Part shown: positions 47,835 to 56,839 of the stretch, piece by piece
Layout of the letters: each line of letters starts with the position of its first letter
How positions within the stretch are numbered: position 1 is the stretch's first letter
Assembly (NCBI GenBank): GCA_020621985.1
Contig: JAHRYS010000001.1
Coordinates: 62,001 to 126,000, forward strand
Length of the DNA: 64,000 nucleotides
Origin: Candidatus Ferrigenium altingense
GTDB taxonomy: Bacteria; Pseudomonadota; Gammaproteobacteria; Burkholderiales; Gallionellaceae
Direction: 5' to 3'
The notes under the pieces: generated by a model
Database searches by the model: none
Told to the model about the DNA's origin: nothing
The model's input: only the letters and a program-made list of their open reading frames with translations
Program-made: the position numbers and the translations under genes

Positions 47835-47862
47835 GTGGCAAACACGGTATCCCAGCCCCATT

Positions 47863-48008
47863 GCCAGCGCGTGTTCCACCAGAAGTTCGGCGAGGGGGTT
47901 ATTACCGGCGTGGAGGGCAGCGGCGCGGATGCGCGCGTGCAGGTCAATTTCAAGCGTGCGGGCAGCAAATGGCTGGCGCTGGAATATGCGAAGCTGACGG
48001 CGGTGTAG
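47863..48008 (+). repeat. uvrD: 146-bp direct repeat, copy B (orphan uvrD 3' end)
   Basis: Encodes the same 47 C-terminal UvrD residues and a stop codon, but has no start and no helicase domain upstream. It is a displaced gene end. The 255-bp gap between the peptidase and the BPSS1780-like gene contains only this. Confidence 0.93.
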
Positions 48009-48089
48009 ATTAGTCGCAGTGCAGCAATACCCAACGAGGGCATGAAAAATGCCAATGGCAGGCGGTGGTGTTCGTCGAGCAGAGAGTAA

Positions 48090-48845
48090 TTAGCTCGGTT
48101 GGGCGGTCTGGATTTCTCCGGCAAAGGGGAAGATGTTGCGGTAGCTGACGTAGAGCGAAGTGAAGCCGAGCGGTAGCAATATGATCAAGCCGATGTTGAA
48201 CGGCAGCATGCTGAGCAACAGCGCGATGACTTGCATGATGAGGCTGTACACGGTGTACGGCATGAGATTGCGCAAGGTACCGGACAGGCTGGCGCGTAGC
48301 GCGGTAAATGGCGGCGCATCGTTGAAGAACACCAGCATCGGCGCGTATTGCAGCGCCAGCATCAGTATGATCACCAGCGTGAAACCGACTAGCAGGCTGA
48401 GTGCCACGCCCGATCCCGCGGCCCACATGGCTTCTGCCAGCAGTTGAGGATCACTGGTGGACTGAAAGCTTTCCAGCAGCTTGGTGAGTGCTTCACCGCC
48501 GATGAATACCATTGCGATGGAGGCGACGAGAATGCCCAGCATGGCGAAGCAACCCAACGCGACCAGGCGTGCCGCGTGTTTCTGGAAGCCTTCGAACAGG
48601 TGCGTCAGTTCGATTTCCTCATCTTCTTCCAGCGCGCGGCAGACGCGCATGTAGCCGGCCACAAGTACCGGCATCAACAGTACGGCGAGCAGCGGGCCGA
48701 GCAGCGGAACCTTGAGCGCGGCGAACATGGCCAGTGCGCCGACCAGCGCGAAAGTGACGGACATCAGCGGGTTGCGCATGATGAGTTGGTATCCTTGCTT
48801 CACCCAGATCCAGCCGCGCGCGGCGTTCAGTTTGCGTATCTCCAT
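48090..48845 (-). CDS. BPSS1780-type membrane protein
   Basis: 251 residues from ATG 48845 (GAGGA RBS), about six TM helices, starting MEIRKLNAARGWIWVKQGYQ as in the BPSS1780 family of betaproteobacteria. Contains FEGFQKHAARLVALG between helices. No known function. It may be transcribed with thrB, which ends 12 bp upstream. Confidence 0.85.
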   Translation of the reverse strand: MEIRKLNAARGWIWVKQGYQLIMRNPLMSVTFALVGALAMFAALKVPLLGPLLAVLLMPVLVAGYMRVCRALEEDEEIELTHLFEGFQKHAARLVALGCFAMLGILVASIAMVFIGGEALTKLLESFQSTSDPQLLAEAMWAAGSGVALSLLVGFTLVIILMLALQYAPMLVFFNDAPPFTALRASLSGTLRNLMPYTVYSLIMQVIALLLSMLPFNIGLIILLPLGFTSLYVSYRNIFPFAGEIQTAQPS

Positions 48846-48856
48846 GTCGTCCTCGC

Positions 48857-49798
48857 TTATAGCCAAACGGCTCGCGCCGTTGCGATGTGATTTTTCAGTA
48901 TCCGCTCGAAGTGGCGCGGGTCATGCGCATGGATCAGTTCGCCGTCGCGCGGCAGGTGCATGTCAAACAGGCGTGACAGCCAGAAACGCAACGCGGCGAC
49001 GCGCAACATCAGCAGCCAGGCCTCGTGTTCGCCGTCCAGCAGCGGGCGCACCGCGTGGTAGGCGCGCAGAAAAGCCTGAGCGCGCGCCGCGTCCAGCGAG
49101 CCATCGGCATCCATGCACCAGTCGTTCACGGTGATCGCCACGTCATAGAGCAGCGCATCGCTGCACGCGAAATAAAAATCGATCAGCCCGCCGACGCGGT
49201 TTTCTTCCAGCAGCACATTGTCGCGGAACAGGTCGGCGTGGATCACGCCCTGCGGCAGCGCCGCCGAGTTGTGCCGCGCGTGCAGCGCAACCTCGCTGTC
49301 CAGCAATTCGGCCTGCTCCGCATCGAGGAACGGGCGCACCTGCGGCGCGGTCGCCGTGCGCCATGCCGCGCCGCGCGGGTTGGGCATGATCTGGCTGAAG
49401 CTCTGCCCGGCGATATGCATCTGCCCGAGCATCGCGCCGATCGCGGCACATTGCGCGATGTTCGGTGCGGTGGTGGACTTGCCGCTCAGGCGGCTGACGA
49501 TGCAGGCGGGCTTGCCGTTAAGCTCACCCAGAAACTGGTTGCGCCGGTTCGCCACCGGGCAGGGGCAGGGGATGCCGTGGCGCGCGAGGTGCGCCATCAG
49601 ATTCAGATAGAACGGCAGCTCGTCGGCGGTGAGTTTCTCGAACAGCGTGAGCACGAAGCGGCCGTTGCTGGTGGTCACGAAGTAATTGGTGTTCTCGATG
49701 CCGGATGCGATGGCCTGCAATTCCAGCAATTGGCCCAGGGAATAATCGCCCAGCCAGGCGGTCAGTTCCGCCTCCGAGACGCTGGTAAAAACGGCCAT
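48857..49798 (-). CDS. thrB: Homoserine kinase, ThrB type II
   Basis: Threonine biosynthesis: phosphorylates homoserine. 313 residues of the aminoglycoside-phosphotransferase-like form typical of betaproteobacteria: start MAVFTSVSEAELTAWLGDYS, catalytic loop GVIHADLFRDNVLLEE, then LIDFYFACSD. Just downstream of the DUF2782 gene (gap 3 bp). Confidence 0.93.
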   Translation of the reverse strand: MAVFTSVSEAELTAWLGDYSLGQLLELQAIASGIENTNYFVTTSNGRFVLTLFEKLTADELPFYLNLMAHLARHGIPCPCPVANRRNQFLGELNGKPACIVSRLSGKSTTAPNIAQCAAIGAMLGQMHIAGQSFSQIMPNPRGAAWRTATAPQVRPFLDAEQAELLDSEVALHARHNSAALPQGVIHADLFRDNVLLEENRVGGLIDFYFACSDALLYDVAITVNDWCMDADGSLDAARAQAFLRAYHAVRPLLDGEHEAWLLMLRVAALRFWLSRLFDMHLPRDGELIHAHDPRHFERILKNHIATARAVWL

Positions 49799-49801
49799 GT
49801 T

Positions 49802-50134
49802 TTAGAATTTATGAATGATCCAGCGCGGCACGCGCAGGCCGGAATCGAGGCTTTCCTGCCGCGAAAATTTGCCGTCGCCCCGGTCATCCACCAGATAGTA
49901 AGGCACGCCATGCTTCGGCGTGATCTTGATCATGTACAGCCTGCCGTTTGCGCGATATTCCTCGACGGTCTGTTCGGCCTGCTTGGTGATGGTCACTTCC
50001 GGTTCGCCGGCGGCATCCGGTGCGGCATCGAAGGCGGGCGGTGGCGGCAGCGGTTCGAGGTTATCGGGAACCGGTTTCTGGGCGTAGGCGGTGACGGAGA
50101 AACAGCCCAGCAGCAATAAGGACAGGAAGCGCAT
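49802..50134 (-). CDS. DUF2782 exported protein
   Basis: 110 residues from ATG 50134, with a signal peptide (MRFLSLLLLGCFSVTAYAQ), a Pro-rich stretch, and the DUF2782 core PEVTITKQAEQTVEEYRANG and YMIKITPKHGVPYYLVDD. Conserved upstream of thrB in betaproteobacteria. Periplasmic, function unknown. Confidence 0.9.
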   Translation of the reverse strand: MRFLSLLLLGCFSVTAYAQKPVPDNLEPLPPPPAFDAAPDAAGEPEVTITKQAEQTVEEYRANGRLYMIKITPKHGVPYYLVDDRGDGKFSRQESLDSGLRVPRWIIHKF

Positions 50135-50222
50135 CGCAGTAGCCTCGATGAATTGGAATGGGCGCATTTTAGCCGATGTAGGGAGGGACTGTGCGGCCAT
50201 GTGGTAATCAGGGAGCCCGGGT

Positions 50223-50720
50223 TTATCTTGTTACCGCCTGCCACGCCTCAAGTTTGCGCCCGTAGGAAATGGATGCGTTCGCCGGGCTGGTGGACGGCAG
50301 GCGCAGGTACTCGATGGATTCGATTCCGGTGACGGGCCGCACATGCCTGCGGTAACACTCCTCGGCCTTGGCGCCATTGAAAAAGACGCGGGTGATTTTT
50401 GGATGGCATCGGAAGAACGCCGCAAAATCGTTCGGAGCGAGCGATTCGTGATCGATATTGGAGTCCAGGCTGCCTTTGCGGCGGCATGACCGGAGCACGT
50501 CCCACAGCGCGATCCTGGCCGACTTCAGCGTCTGGGTTCTTTGTTCGTAAGGCGAAGCCGGATCGGTGCCGAGCAGTTCGCCCATGATGCGCCAGAACAG
50601 GTTCTGGGGATGCGCGTAGTACTGGCCCGCCCGGAGCGAAGCCTCGCCAGGCATGCTGCCCAGGATGAGGGTTTTGGCGTCCGCATCTTCGATGGGCGCG
50701 AAACTTTGTACGTGCCGCAT
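50223..50720 (-). CDS. DNA-deoxyinosine (hypoxanthine) glycosylase, Mug-like
   Basis: 165 residues from ATG 50720. Uracil-DNA-glycosylase superfamily motif near the start, LILGSMPGEASLRAGQYYAH-type, with PQNLFWRIMG, then a helix-rich middle (ALWDVLRSCRRKGSLD) and RVFFNGAKAEECYRRH and LPSTSPANASIS at the end. This is the pattern of hypoxanthine-DNA glycosylases, which remove deaminated bases. The frame is open upstream without similarity. Confidence 0.85.
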   Translation of the reverse strand: MRHVQSFAPIEDADAKTLILGSMPGEASLRAGQYYAHPQNLFWRIMGELLGTDPASPYEQRTQTLKSARIALWDVLRSCRRKGSLDSNIDHESLAPNDFAAFFRCHPKITRVFFNGAKAEECYRRHVRPVTGIESIEYLRLPSTSPANASISYGRKLEAWQAVTR

Positions 50721-50734
50721 GAACCGGAAAAATC

Positions 50735-51451
50735 CTACAAGTAAAGCTGCCGCTCGCGCTCCGCTTCCGAAGGTTCGAAGCCGCGCGTTTCGTAGTGTTT
50801 GAAAATCGCGCTGACCACCGCTCCGGGTTCGTCTATCACCTGGACCAGGTTCATGTCTTCCGGGCTGATGACTTTTTCTTCCAGCAAGGTGGTGCGAAAC
50901 CATTCGATCATGCCGCCCCAGAACTGGCTGCCGACCAGGATGATCGGCATTTTGCGCGTCTTGCCGGTCTGCACCAGCGTCAAGGCTTCCATCAGTTCGT
51001 CCAGCGTGCCGAAGCCGCCGGGCATCACCACATAGGCGCTGGCGAATTTCACGAACATCACTTTGCGCGCGAAGAAATGCTGGAAGGTCTGGCTGATGTT
51101 CTGGTAGAGATTGCCGACCTGCTCGTGCGGCAACTGGATGTTCAGCCCGACGCTGGGCGATTTGCCGTAAAACGCGCCCTTGTTGGCGGCCTCCATGATG
51201 CCGGGGCCGCCGCCGGAGATGACCGAAAATCCGGCATCGGAAAGCAGTCGCGCGATTTCCTCGGTGAGCTTGTAATAGGGCTGCCCGGGCTTGGTGCGCG
51301 CGCTTCCGAAGATGCTGACCGCGGGATGGATGTGGTTAAGCCGTTCAGTGGCGGAGACGAACTCTGACATAATGCCGAACACGCGCCAGGCCTCCTTGGA
51401 ATTCCATGATTCCGGCAATGCGGAGGCGGGCAGTTTGGACGGTATGTTCAT
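50735..51451 (-). CDS. LOG-family Rossmann protein (TIGR00730-like)
   Basis: 238 residues with the lysine decarboxylase-like motifs SGGGPGIMEAANKGA and MPGGFGTLDELMEALTL. These mark cytokinin-riboside 5'-monophosphate phosphoribohydrolases (LOG) and nucleotide 5'-monophosphate nucleosidases. Cytosolic. The bacterial role is likely nucleotide salvage. The gene diverges from polA. Confidence 0.9.
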   Translation of the reverse strand: MNIPSKLPASALPESWNSKEAWRVFGIMSEFVSATERLNHIHPAVSIFGSARTKPGQPYYKLTEEIARLLSDAGFSVISGGGPGIMEAANKGAFYGKSPSVGLNIQLPHEQVGNLYQNISQTFQHFFARKVMFVKFASAYVVMPGGFGTLDELMEALTLVQTGKTRKMPIILVGSQFWGGMIEWFRTTLLEEKVISPEDMNLVQVIDEPGAVVSAIFKHYETRGFEPSEAERERQLYL

Positions 51452-51468
51452 GTAATTACCTTTAGAAA

Positions 51469-54276
51469 ATGAAAACGAACGAAGTGAGTTTCACTAAAAC
51501 GAACGAAATGTATCTCGCCAAAACATTGCTCCTGGTGGACGGCTCATCCTTCCTGTACCGCGCGTTCCATGCGATGCCCGATTTGCGCAACCGCCACGGC
51601 GAACCGACCGGCGCGATCTACGGCGTGCTCAACATGCTGCGCAAGTTGCGCCACGATTACCCGGCAGATTATAGCCTGTGCGTATTTGACGCAAAAGGTA
51701 AAACCTTCCGCGACGACTGGTATCCCGAATATAAGGCGCACCGCCCGGCGATGCCGGACGATCTCGCGCGGCAGATCGAACCGCTGCACCAGGCCATCGC
51801 CGCGTCCGGCTGGAACCTGCTGATGCTGGAAGGCGTGGAGGCGGACGACGTGATCGGCACGCTCGCGCAGCAGGCAGCAAGGGACGGCGTGCGCTGCATC
51901 GTCGCGACCGGAGACAAAGACCTCGCGCAACTGGTGAACGAGCATGTGACGCTGATCAACACCATGAACAACGAAACGCTGGATATCGCGGGCGTAAACG
52001 CCAAATTCGGCGTGCCGCCGGAGCGCATCCTGGATTATCTGACCTTGACCGGCGACGCAGTGGACAACGTGCCGGGCGTGGAAAAAGTCGGCCCCAAGAC
52101 GGCGGTGAAGTGGCTCGCCCAGTACGGCACGCTGGACAACCTGATGCAGCATGCCGGTGAGGTCGGTGGCGTGGTCGGCGAGAACCTGCGCCGCGCGCTG
52201 GACTGGCTGCCGCAGGCGCGCCGCCTGCTCACCGTGAAATGCGATGTAACGCTGCCGCAACCGTACAGCGGGCTGGCCGCGCCTGCGCCGGGCATGGAAC
52301 AACTGCGCAGCCTGTATGAGCGCTTCGAGTTCAAGTCGTGGCTGCGCGAGCTTTCTACCTCCTCCTCATTGCAGGGGGAGGCTCGGCCTGTCCTGAGCAC
52401 GTCGAAGGAGGGAGAGGGAAGAAATTTTGCCACTAATGATTTATTCGGCGACGAACCCACCCGCACCGACGGCGCGCACTACGAAACTATCCTCACCGAC
52501 GCCCAGCTCGACGCCTGGCTGGAAAAACTGCTCGCCGCCGAACTGGCCTGCGTGGATACCGAGACTACCGGCCTCGACGTGATGAACGCGCAACTGGTCG
52601 GCATCTCGTTCGCGATCATCCCGCACCACGCCGCCTACCTGCCGCTGGCGCATATTTTTCCCGGCGCGCCGGACCAGCTCGGGCGCGACCACGCTTTGAA
52701 AAAACTCAAGCCGTGGCTGGAAAGTTCGCGGCACCATAAGCTCGGGCAGAACCTCAAATACGACCTGCACATCTTCGCCAACCACGGCATCGCACTTTCC
52801 GGGATACACGACGATACGCTGCTGCAATCCTACGTGCTGGAAAGCCACAAGCCGCACGACATGGACAACCTCGCGCTGCGCCATCTGAATATCAAAACCA
52901 TCAGCTACGCCGAGGTGGTCGGAAAGGGCGCAAAACAGATTTGTTTCGACCAGGTCGATCTCGACACCGCCACGCGCTATGCCGCCGAGGATGCCGACAT
53001 CACGCTGCAACTGCACCATGCGCTTGCGCCGCAGATTGCGGTGCAGAGCGGGTTGCAGCATGTGTACCGCGACATCGAAATGCCGAGCATGCAGGTGCTC
53101 TACCAGATGGAACGCAACGGCGTGCTGCTCGACTGCGACTTGCTGAAAATCCAGAGCCGCGAGCTGGGCGAAAAGCTGATCGCGCTAGAGGCCCGTGCGC
53201 ATGAGGCCGCCGGGCAGCCGTTCAACCTGAATTCGCCCAAGCAGCTCAGGGAAATCCTGTTCGACAAACTGCAATTGCCGGTCAAGAAAAAGACGCCCAG
53301 CGGCGATCCGTCCACCGACGAAGAGGTATTGCAGGAGCTCGCGCTCGATTACCCGCTGCCGAAGATTCTGCTCGACTACCGCGGCATGGCGAAACTCAAA
53401 TCCACCTACACCGACAAGCTGCCGCAGATGGTGGACCGCCAAACCGGGCGCGTGCATACCAGCTATTCGCAGGCGGTCGCGGTCACGGGGCGGCTCGCCT
53501 CCAGCGACCCCAACCTGCAGAATATCCCGGTGCGCACCGCCGAAGGCCGGCGCATCCGCGAGGCGTTCATCGCGCCGCCGGGCGGCCGCATCGTGTCGGC
53601 CGACTATTCGCAGATTGAGCTGCGCATCATGGCGCACCTGTCCGGCGATGCCGGCCTGCTGCAAGCCTTTGCCAACAACGAGGACATCCACCGCGCCACC
53701 GCCGCCGAGATCTTCATGGTCGCGCCCGCCGACGTATCCAGCGAGCAGCGCCGCTACGCCAAGGTCATCAACTTCGGCCTGATCTACGGCATGTCCTCGT
53801 TCGGCCTCGCCAAGCAGCTCGGCATCGAACGCGGTGCCGCGCAGGCCTACATCGACCGCTACTTCGCGCGCTACCCCGGCGTCGCCGACTACATGCAGCG
53901 CACCCGCGACCAGGCCAAACAACAGGGCTTCGTCGAGACCGTATTCGGTCGCCGCCTGTGGCTGCCGGAGATCAACGCCAGCAACGGCATGAAGCGCCAG
54001 GGCGCCGAACGCGCCGCGATCAACGCGCCGATGCAGGGCACCGCCGCCGACCTGATCAAACTCGCGATGATCAAGGTGCAGCACTGGCTGGAAACCGAAA
54101 AACTGCACAGCCTCCTGATCATGCAGGTGCACGATGAACTGGTGCTCGAAGTGCCGGAGGATGAACTGCCGCATGTGAAAGAAAAGCTGCGCGACCTGAT
54201 GTGCCATGTCGCCGAACTCAAGGTGCCGCTGGAGGTGGGACTGGGCGAAGGTACGAACTGGGAAGCGGCGCACTAA
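51469..54276 (+). CDS. polA: DNA polymerase I with an in-frame repeat insertion
   Basis: 935 residues: 5'-nuclease domain (LLLVDGSSFLYRAFHAMP, EGVEADDVIGTLA), 3'-5' exonuclease domain (CVDTETTGLDV, YAAEDADITLQL) and polymerase domain (SADYSQIELRIMAHLSGD, MQVHDELVLEVPEDEL). The linker after the 5' nuclease carries a dispersed repeat (52385-52409). The start is uncertain: ATG 51469 or ATG 51508, where YLAKTLLLVDG begins. The intervening codons contain a duplicated AAACGAACGAA, and neither start has a strong RBS. Confidence 0.95.
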   Translation: MKTNEVSFTKTNEMYLAKTLLLVDGSSFLYRAFHAMPDLRNRHGEPTGAIYGVLNMLRKLRHDYPADYSLCVFDAKGKTFRDDWYPEYKAHRPAMPDDLARQIEPLHQAIAASGWNLLMLEGVEADDVIGTLAQQAARDGVRCIVATGDKDLAQLVNEHVTLINTMNNETLDIAGVNAKFGVPPERILDYLTLTGDAVDNVPGVEKVGPKTAVKWLAQYGTLDNLMQHAGEVGGVVGENLRRALDWLPQARRLLTVKCDVTLPQPYSGLAAPAPGMEQLRSLYERFEFKSWLRELSTSSSLQGEARPVLSTSKEGEGRNFATNDLFGDEPTRTDGAHYETILTDAQLDAWLEKLLAAELACVDTETTGLDVMNAQLVGISFAIIPHHAAYLPLAHIFPGAPDQLGRDHALKKLKPWLESSRHHKLGQNLKYDLHIFANHGIALSGIHDDTLLQSYVLESHKPHDMDNLALRHLNIKTISYAEVVGKGAKQICFDQVDLDTATRYAAEDADITLQLHHALAPQIAVQSGLQHVYRDIEMPSMQVLYQMERNGVLLDCDLLKIQSRELGEKLIALEARAHEAAGQPFNLNSPKQLREILFDKLQLPVKKKTPSGDPSTDEEVLQELALDYPLPKILLDYRGMAKLKSTYTDKLPQMVDRQTGRVHTSYSQAVAVTGRLASSDPNLQNIPVRTAEGRRIREAFIAPPGGRIVSADYSQIELRIMAHLSGDAGLLQAFANNEDIHRATAAEIFMVAPADVSSEQRRYAKVINFGLIYGMSSFGLAKQLGIERGAAQAYIDRYFARYPGVADYMQRTRDQAKQQGFVETVFGRRLWLPEINASNGMKRQGAERAAINAPMQGTAADLIKLAMIKVQHWLETEKLHSLLIMQVHDELVLEVPEDELPHVKEKLRDLMCHVAELKVPLEVGLGEGTNWEAAH
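52385..52409. repeat. In-frame dispersed repeat inside polA
   Basis: GGCCTGTCCTGAGCACGTCGAAGGA, a copy of the intergenic CTGAGC/GTCGAAGG family, is translated as about eight linker residues (RPVLSTSKEG) between the 5'-nuclease and exonuclease domains. Confidence 0.75.
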
Positions 54277-54359
54277 GATTTGTAGATGGATGCATCATGG
54301 CGTTTCAAATGTGAGAATGTATTTATTGCGAGCCCCATTGATTGAGGTTAGGGAGAGTT

Positions 54360-54785
54360 ATGTTGGATACATATAGATGTCGTACTTGTGCGTATAGCAT
54401 GGCCCATACCGACAAATCATGGGAAAAAGCCATCGAAACAGGGAAGTGTCCAAGATGCCAAATAATCCTTAGCGACTTTCCACCGCCAAGAACCGAGCAA
54501 GAAAAGCAGGAAAGAGAGTTGCGTAACTTGGACGAACGTCGGAAATCACCTTATTCCCTTTGGCTCATAGTTGCGTCCATAGCGTTTTTGATCGGACTTT
54601 TTACAGGTAAAGTTCTTGTTATCGGACGAAATGGGGGAGGGATAACTTCCTTTTCGGAATACCCAATTGAGTATTTATTTGCCATGTTGATCTACGGGAT
54701 ATTTTTTATCATGACCGTTCGTGATGTATGGCGTCGACGTCATCTAAGGCAGCTCTTGCACGGGCATTTGCCGAAGAGCAAGTAA
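54360..54785 (+). CDS. Zinc-ribbon membrane protein of unknown function
   Basis: 141 residues from ATG 54360 (GGGAG RBS). Start LDTYRCRTCAYSMAHTDKSW and GKCPRCQII give a CxxC..CxxC zinc ribbon; a charged linker follows, then two TM helices (SLWLIVASIAFLIGLFTG and LFAMLIYGIFFIMTV), and a basic tail. It is more AT-rich than polA, so possibly acquired. Not recognised. Confidence 0.7.
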   Translation: MLDTYRCRTCAYSMAHTDKSWEKAIETGKCPRCQIILSDFPPPRTEQEKQERELRNLDERRKSPYSLWLIVASIAFLIGLFTGKVLVIGRNGGGITSFSEYPIEYLFAMLIYGIFFIMTVRDVWRRRHLRQLLHGHLPKSK

Positions 54786-54808
54786 ATTAATGCTCTGATT
54801 TAAGCAAG

Positions 54809-54891
54809 GTAGCCCGGATGGAATGAAATGGAATCCGGGGTCGCGAATTTCGTGTGCGCTCCCGGATTGCGCTACGCTGCATCCGGGCTAC
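54809..54891. repeat. REP-like palindromic element (copy 2)
   Basis: GTAGCCCGGATGGAATG ... CTGCATCCGGGCTAC, the better-preserved copy of the element at 20677-20755, with CCGGGG/CCCGG inner pairs. It lies just past the end of the decayed toxin gene. Confidence 0.88.
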
Positions 54892-54896
54892 GGTTA

Positions 54897-55183
54897 CTAC
54901 ACCCCTAGCCTCACCCGCAACTCATCATACACATCTTCCCTTGTCGCCACCGACAAGATGGTCAGCAGGCGTTTGGTGTCGTTGACGTGGTAGATCAGGC
55001 GGTATTGCGGCGTGGTGATTTTTATCTTGTAGCAGTCTGGCAGTTCGCGCAGCGCATCTTTTGCCACACGCGGATATTTGAGGCGTTCGCTGGCGAGTTT
55101 TTCCCTGAAGCGGCGCTTGATGCTGCCATCCAGTTTCGCCTATTCCTTTTCGGCGTCAGGATGGATGGCGATTCATAACTCAT
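54897..55183 (-). pseudogene. Decayed RelE/ParE-like toxin
   Basis: The minus strand encodes a RelE-type toxin body (LDGSIKRRFREKLASERL, LPDCYKIKITTPQYRL, IYHVNDTKRLLTIL) ending LRVRLGV. It carries two lesions. Near the start one base is missing, so MSYE shifts out of the frame that reads IAIHPDAEKE. That frame then hits TAG where a Trp is usual (EW-AKL). The ATG overlaps the antitoxin stop, as in functional pairs. The toxin is almost certainly inactive. Confidence 0.8.
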
Positions 55184-55430
55184 CCAGCTTGACCTTGCGC
55201 GCCTTGCCCAGCGTTGCCATGCGGCTCTTCGCGCGATCCTCGGCGATGCGGTCGGCGATGGAATCCAGCATGGCTTCCATCATCCGGGGCGAAATGATGT
55301 AACCGGCAGGCTTGTTGTGGTTGAGGATGGCGACGGCCTGATCTTCGTCTTCCGCCCGCTTGAGGATGCGCGTGGGCGATTCGCGCAGTTCGGTGACGCC
55401 GATGGTGATTCCTGCATGAATAGCGTTCAT
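55173..55430 (-). CDS. Phd/YefM-like antitoxin (orphaned)
   Basis: 85 residues from ATG 55430. Start MNAIHAGITIGVTELRESPT, then AVAILNHNKPAGYIISPRMM, the Phd/YefM fold, and a charged C-terminal tail that would bind the toxin. Intact, while its toxin is broken. It probably still represses its own promoter. Confidence 0.85.
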   Translation of the reverse strand: MNAIHAGITIGVTELRESPTRILKRAEDEDQAVAILNHNKPAGYIISPRMMEAMLDSIADRIAEDRAKSRMATLGKARKVKLDEL

Positions 55431-55546
55431 GATTCTGTTCTGAAAAATGTACGTTTCAAGTATGCGGTTTTGCGGGTTGCGGGGCAACGATTTTTTCGGC
55501 ATCCTGAAAACAGTGGCATCGTTCGTTTCCGAATAAGGAGAATGCA

Positions 55547-56650
55547 ATGCGCTTTTCCGTTGCCGGTACTTTCGCCTTCCTGTTGCTCCTCGCTGCCAAT
55601 GCCGCCTTTGGACGTGATCTGCCGCTGGACAGGATCAAGCTGCCGCCCGGTTTTAAAATCTCCCTCTATGCCGACGACGTGCCGGGCGCGCGCTCGATGG
55701 CGCTGAGCCCGGACGGCACGCTGTTCGTCGGCACGCGCGGCTCCAAAATCTATGCGCTGCCCAATCGCAAGCTCGGCAAGCGGGCGGACGAGGTGATCGT
55801 TCTTGCCGGCGATCTCGACACGCCGAACGGCGTGGCGTTCCGCGACGGTGCGCTGTATGTGGCGGAGGTGAACCGCATCCTGCGCTTCGACGGCATCGAG
55901 TCGCGCCTGCGCAATCCGCCCAAGCCAGTGGTGGTGAATAGCAGCTTTCCCACCGACACTCGCCACGGCTGGAAATTCATCCGCTTCGGCCCGGACGGGC
56001 TGCTGTATGTGCCGGTGGGCGCGCCGTGCAATATCTGCGAACCCGATCCGGCGCGCTATGCCGCGATCTTTCGCATGAAGCCAGACGGCTCGACACTCGA
56101 ACAATATGCGCGCGGCGTGCGCAACACGGTGGGCTTCGACTGGCATCCCGACACCAACGAGCTGTGGTTCACCGACAACGGGCGCGACTGGTTCGGCAAC
56201 AACATGCCGCCGGACGAGCTCAACCACGCGCCGCGTCCCGGCATGCATTTCGGCTATCCCTATTGTCACGGCAAGGCCATTGCCGACGACGAATTTGGCG
56301 GCAGGCGCGCCTGCGGCGAATTCATCCCGGCTGCGATGGAGCTCGGCCCGCATGTGGCGTCGCTGGGGATGCGCTTCTATACCGGCAGCATGTTTCCGGA
56401 AAATTACCGCAAGCAGATATTCATCGCCGAACACGGCTCGTGGAACCGCCTGCCGCCCATCGGTTACCGCATCACGCTGGTGCGGCTGAACAACGGCAAG
56501 GCGGCGAGCTATGAGGTGTTCGCGGAAGGCTGGCTGGGAGGGCTGACCGCGTGGGGCCGCCCGGTGGATGTGCAGGTGATGCCGGACGGCGCGCTGCTGG
56601 TATCGGACGACAAGGCGGGGGTGATCTACCGTATCGGCTACGGCGAATAG
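55547..56650 (+). CDS. PQQ-dependent sugar (sorbosone) dehydrogenase-like beta-propeller
   Basis: 367 residues with a signal peptide (cut near NAAFG) and the six-bladed propeller of soluble glucose/sorbosone dehydrogenases: LPPGFKISLYADDVPGARSM, NGVAFRDGALYVAEVNRILR, GVRNTVGFDWHP and IAEHGSWNRLPPIGYRI. Periplasmic oxidation of a sugar or aldehyde, or a propeller of unknown substrate. The last codons are repeated beyond a short insertion (see 56651-56835). Confidence 0.85.
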   Translation: MRFSVAGTFAFLLLLAANAAFGRDLPLDRIKLPPGFKISLYADDVPGARSMALSPDGTLFVGTRGSKIYALPNRKLGKRADEVIVLAGDLDTPNGVAFRDGALYVAEVNRILRFDGIESRLRNPPKPVVVNSSFPTDTRHGWKFIRFGPDGLLYVPVGAPCNICEPDPARYAAIFRMKPDGSTLEQYARGVRNTVGFDWHPDTNELWFTDNGRDWFGNNMPPDELNHAPRPGMHFGYPYCHGKAIADDEFGGRRACGEFIPAAMELGPHVASLGMRFYTGSMFPENYRKQIFIAEHGSWNRLPPIGYRITLVRLNNGKAASYEVFAEGWLGGLTAWGRPVDVQVMPDGALLVSDDKAGVIYRIGYGE

Positions 56651-56835
56651 CCGGTCAGGAAGTTCCGTGGGGCGCGATAATGCTCTCCTGAGCTAACGGG
56701 CATTGCGCCGTATGTATTGATCACATCCGGCGCAATGCGCTTCGCCCTTCGACTGTGCTCAGGACAGGCTTATTGACGCCATACGCGGGTTATTAAAGTG
56801 ATCTACCGGCTCCCTTACGGCGAATAGCCGGCCAG
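56651..56835. repeat. Repeat insertion with a duplicated gene end
   Basis: GTGATCTACCG...TACGGCGAATAGCCGG (56621-56652) recurs at 56798-56831, encoding VIYRLPYGE with stop against VIYRIGYGE in the gene. Between them are an inverted repeat (GCATTGCGCCG / CGGCGCAATGC) and a CCCTTCGACTGTGCTCAGGACAGGC-type repeat. Confidence 0.75.
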
Positions 56836-56839
56836 TTTT

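Larger units (their letters stand above)
44748..47862 (+). mobile_element. Inserted five-gene DUF2589/papain-like peptidase cassette
   Basis: A 3.1-kb segment between the two copies of the uvrD 3' end. All five genes point the same way, tightly packed with overlaps. No integrase, transposase or terminal inverted repeat is visible. The first 248 bp hold no gene; a weak promoter (TTGAAA 44927-44932 with TGTTAT 44952-44957) may drive the cassette. The arrangement looks like integration at a gene end with restoration of that end. Confidence 0.7.

Noticed and set aside
55427..56434. 335-codon minus-strand frame over the sugar dehydrogenase
   Set aside because: Antisense shadow; the plus-strand gene has a signal peptide and propeller motifs.
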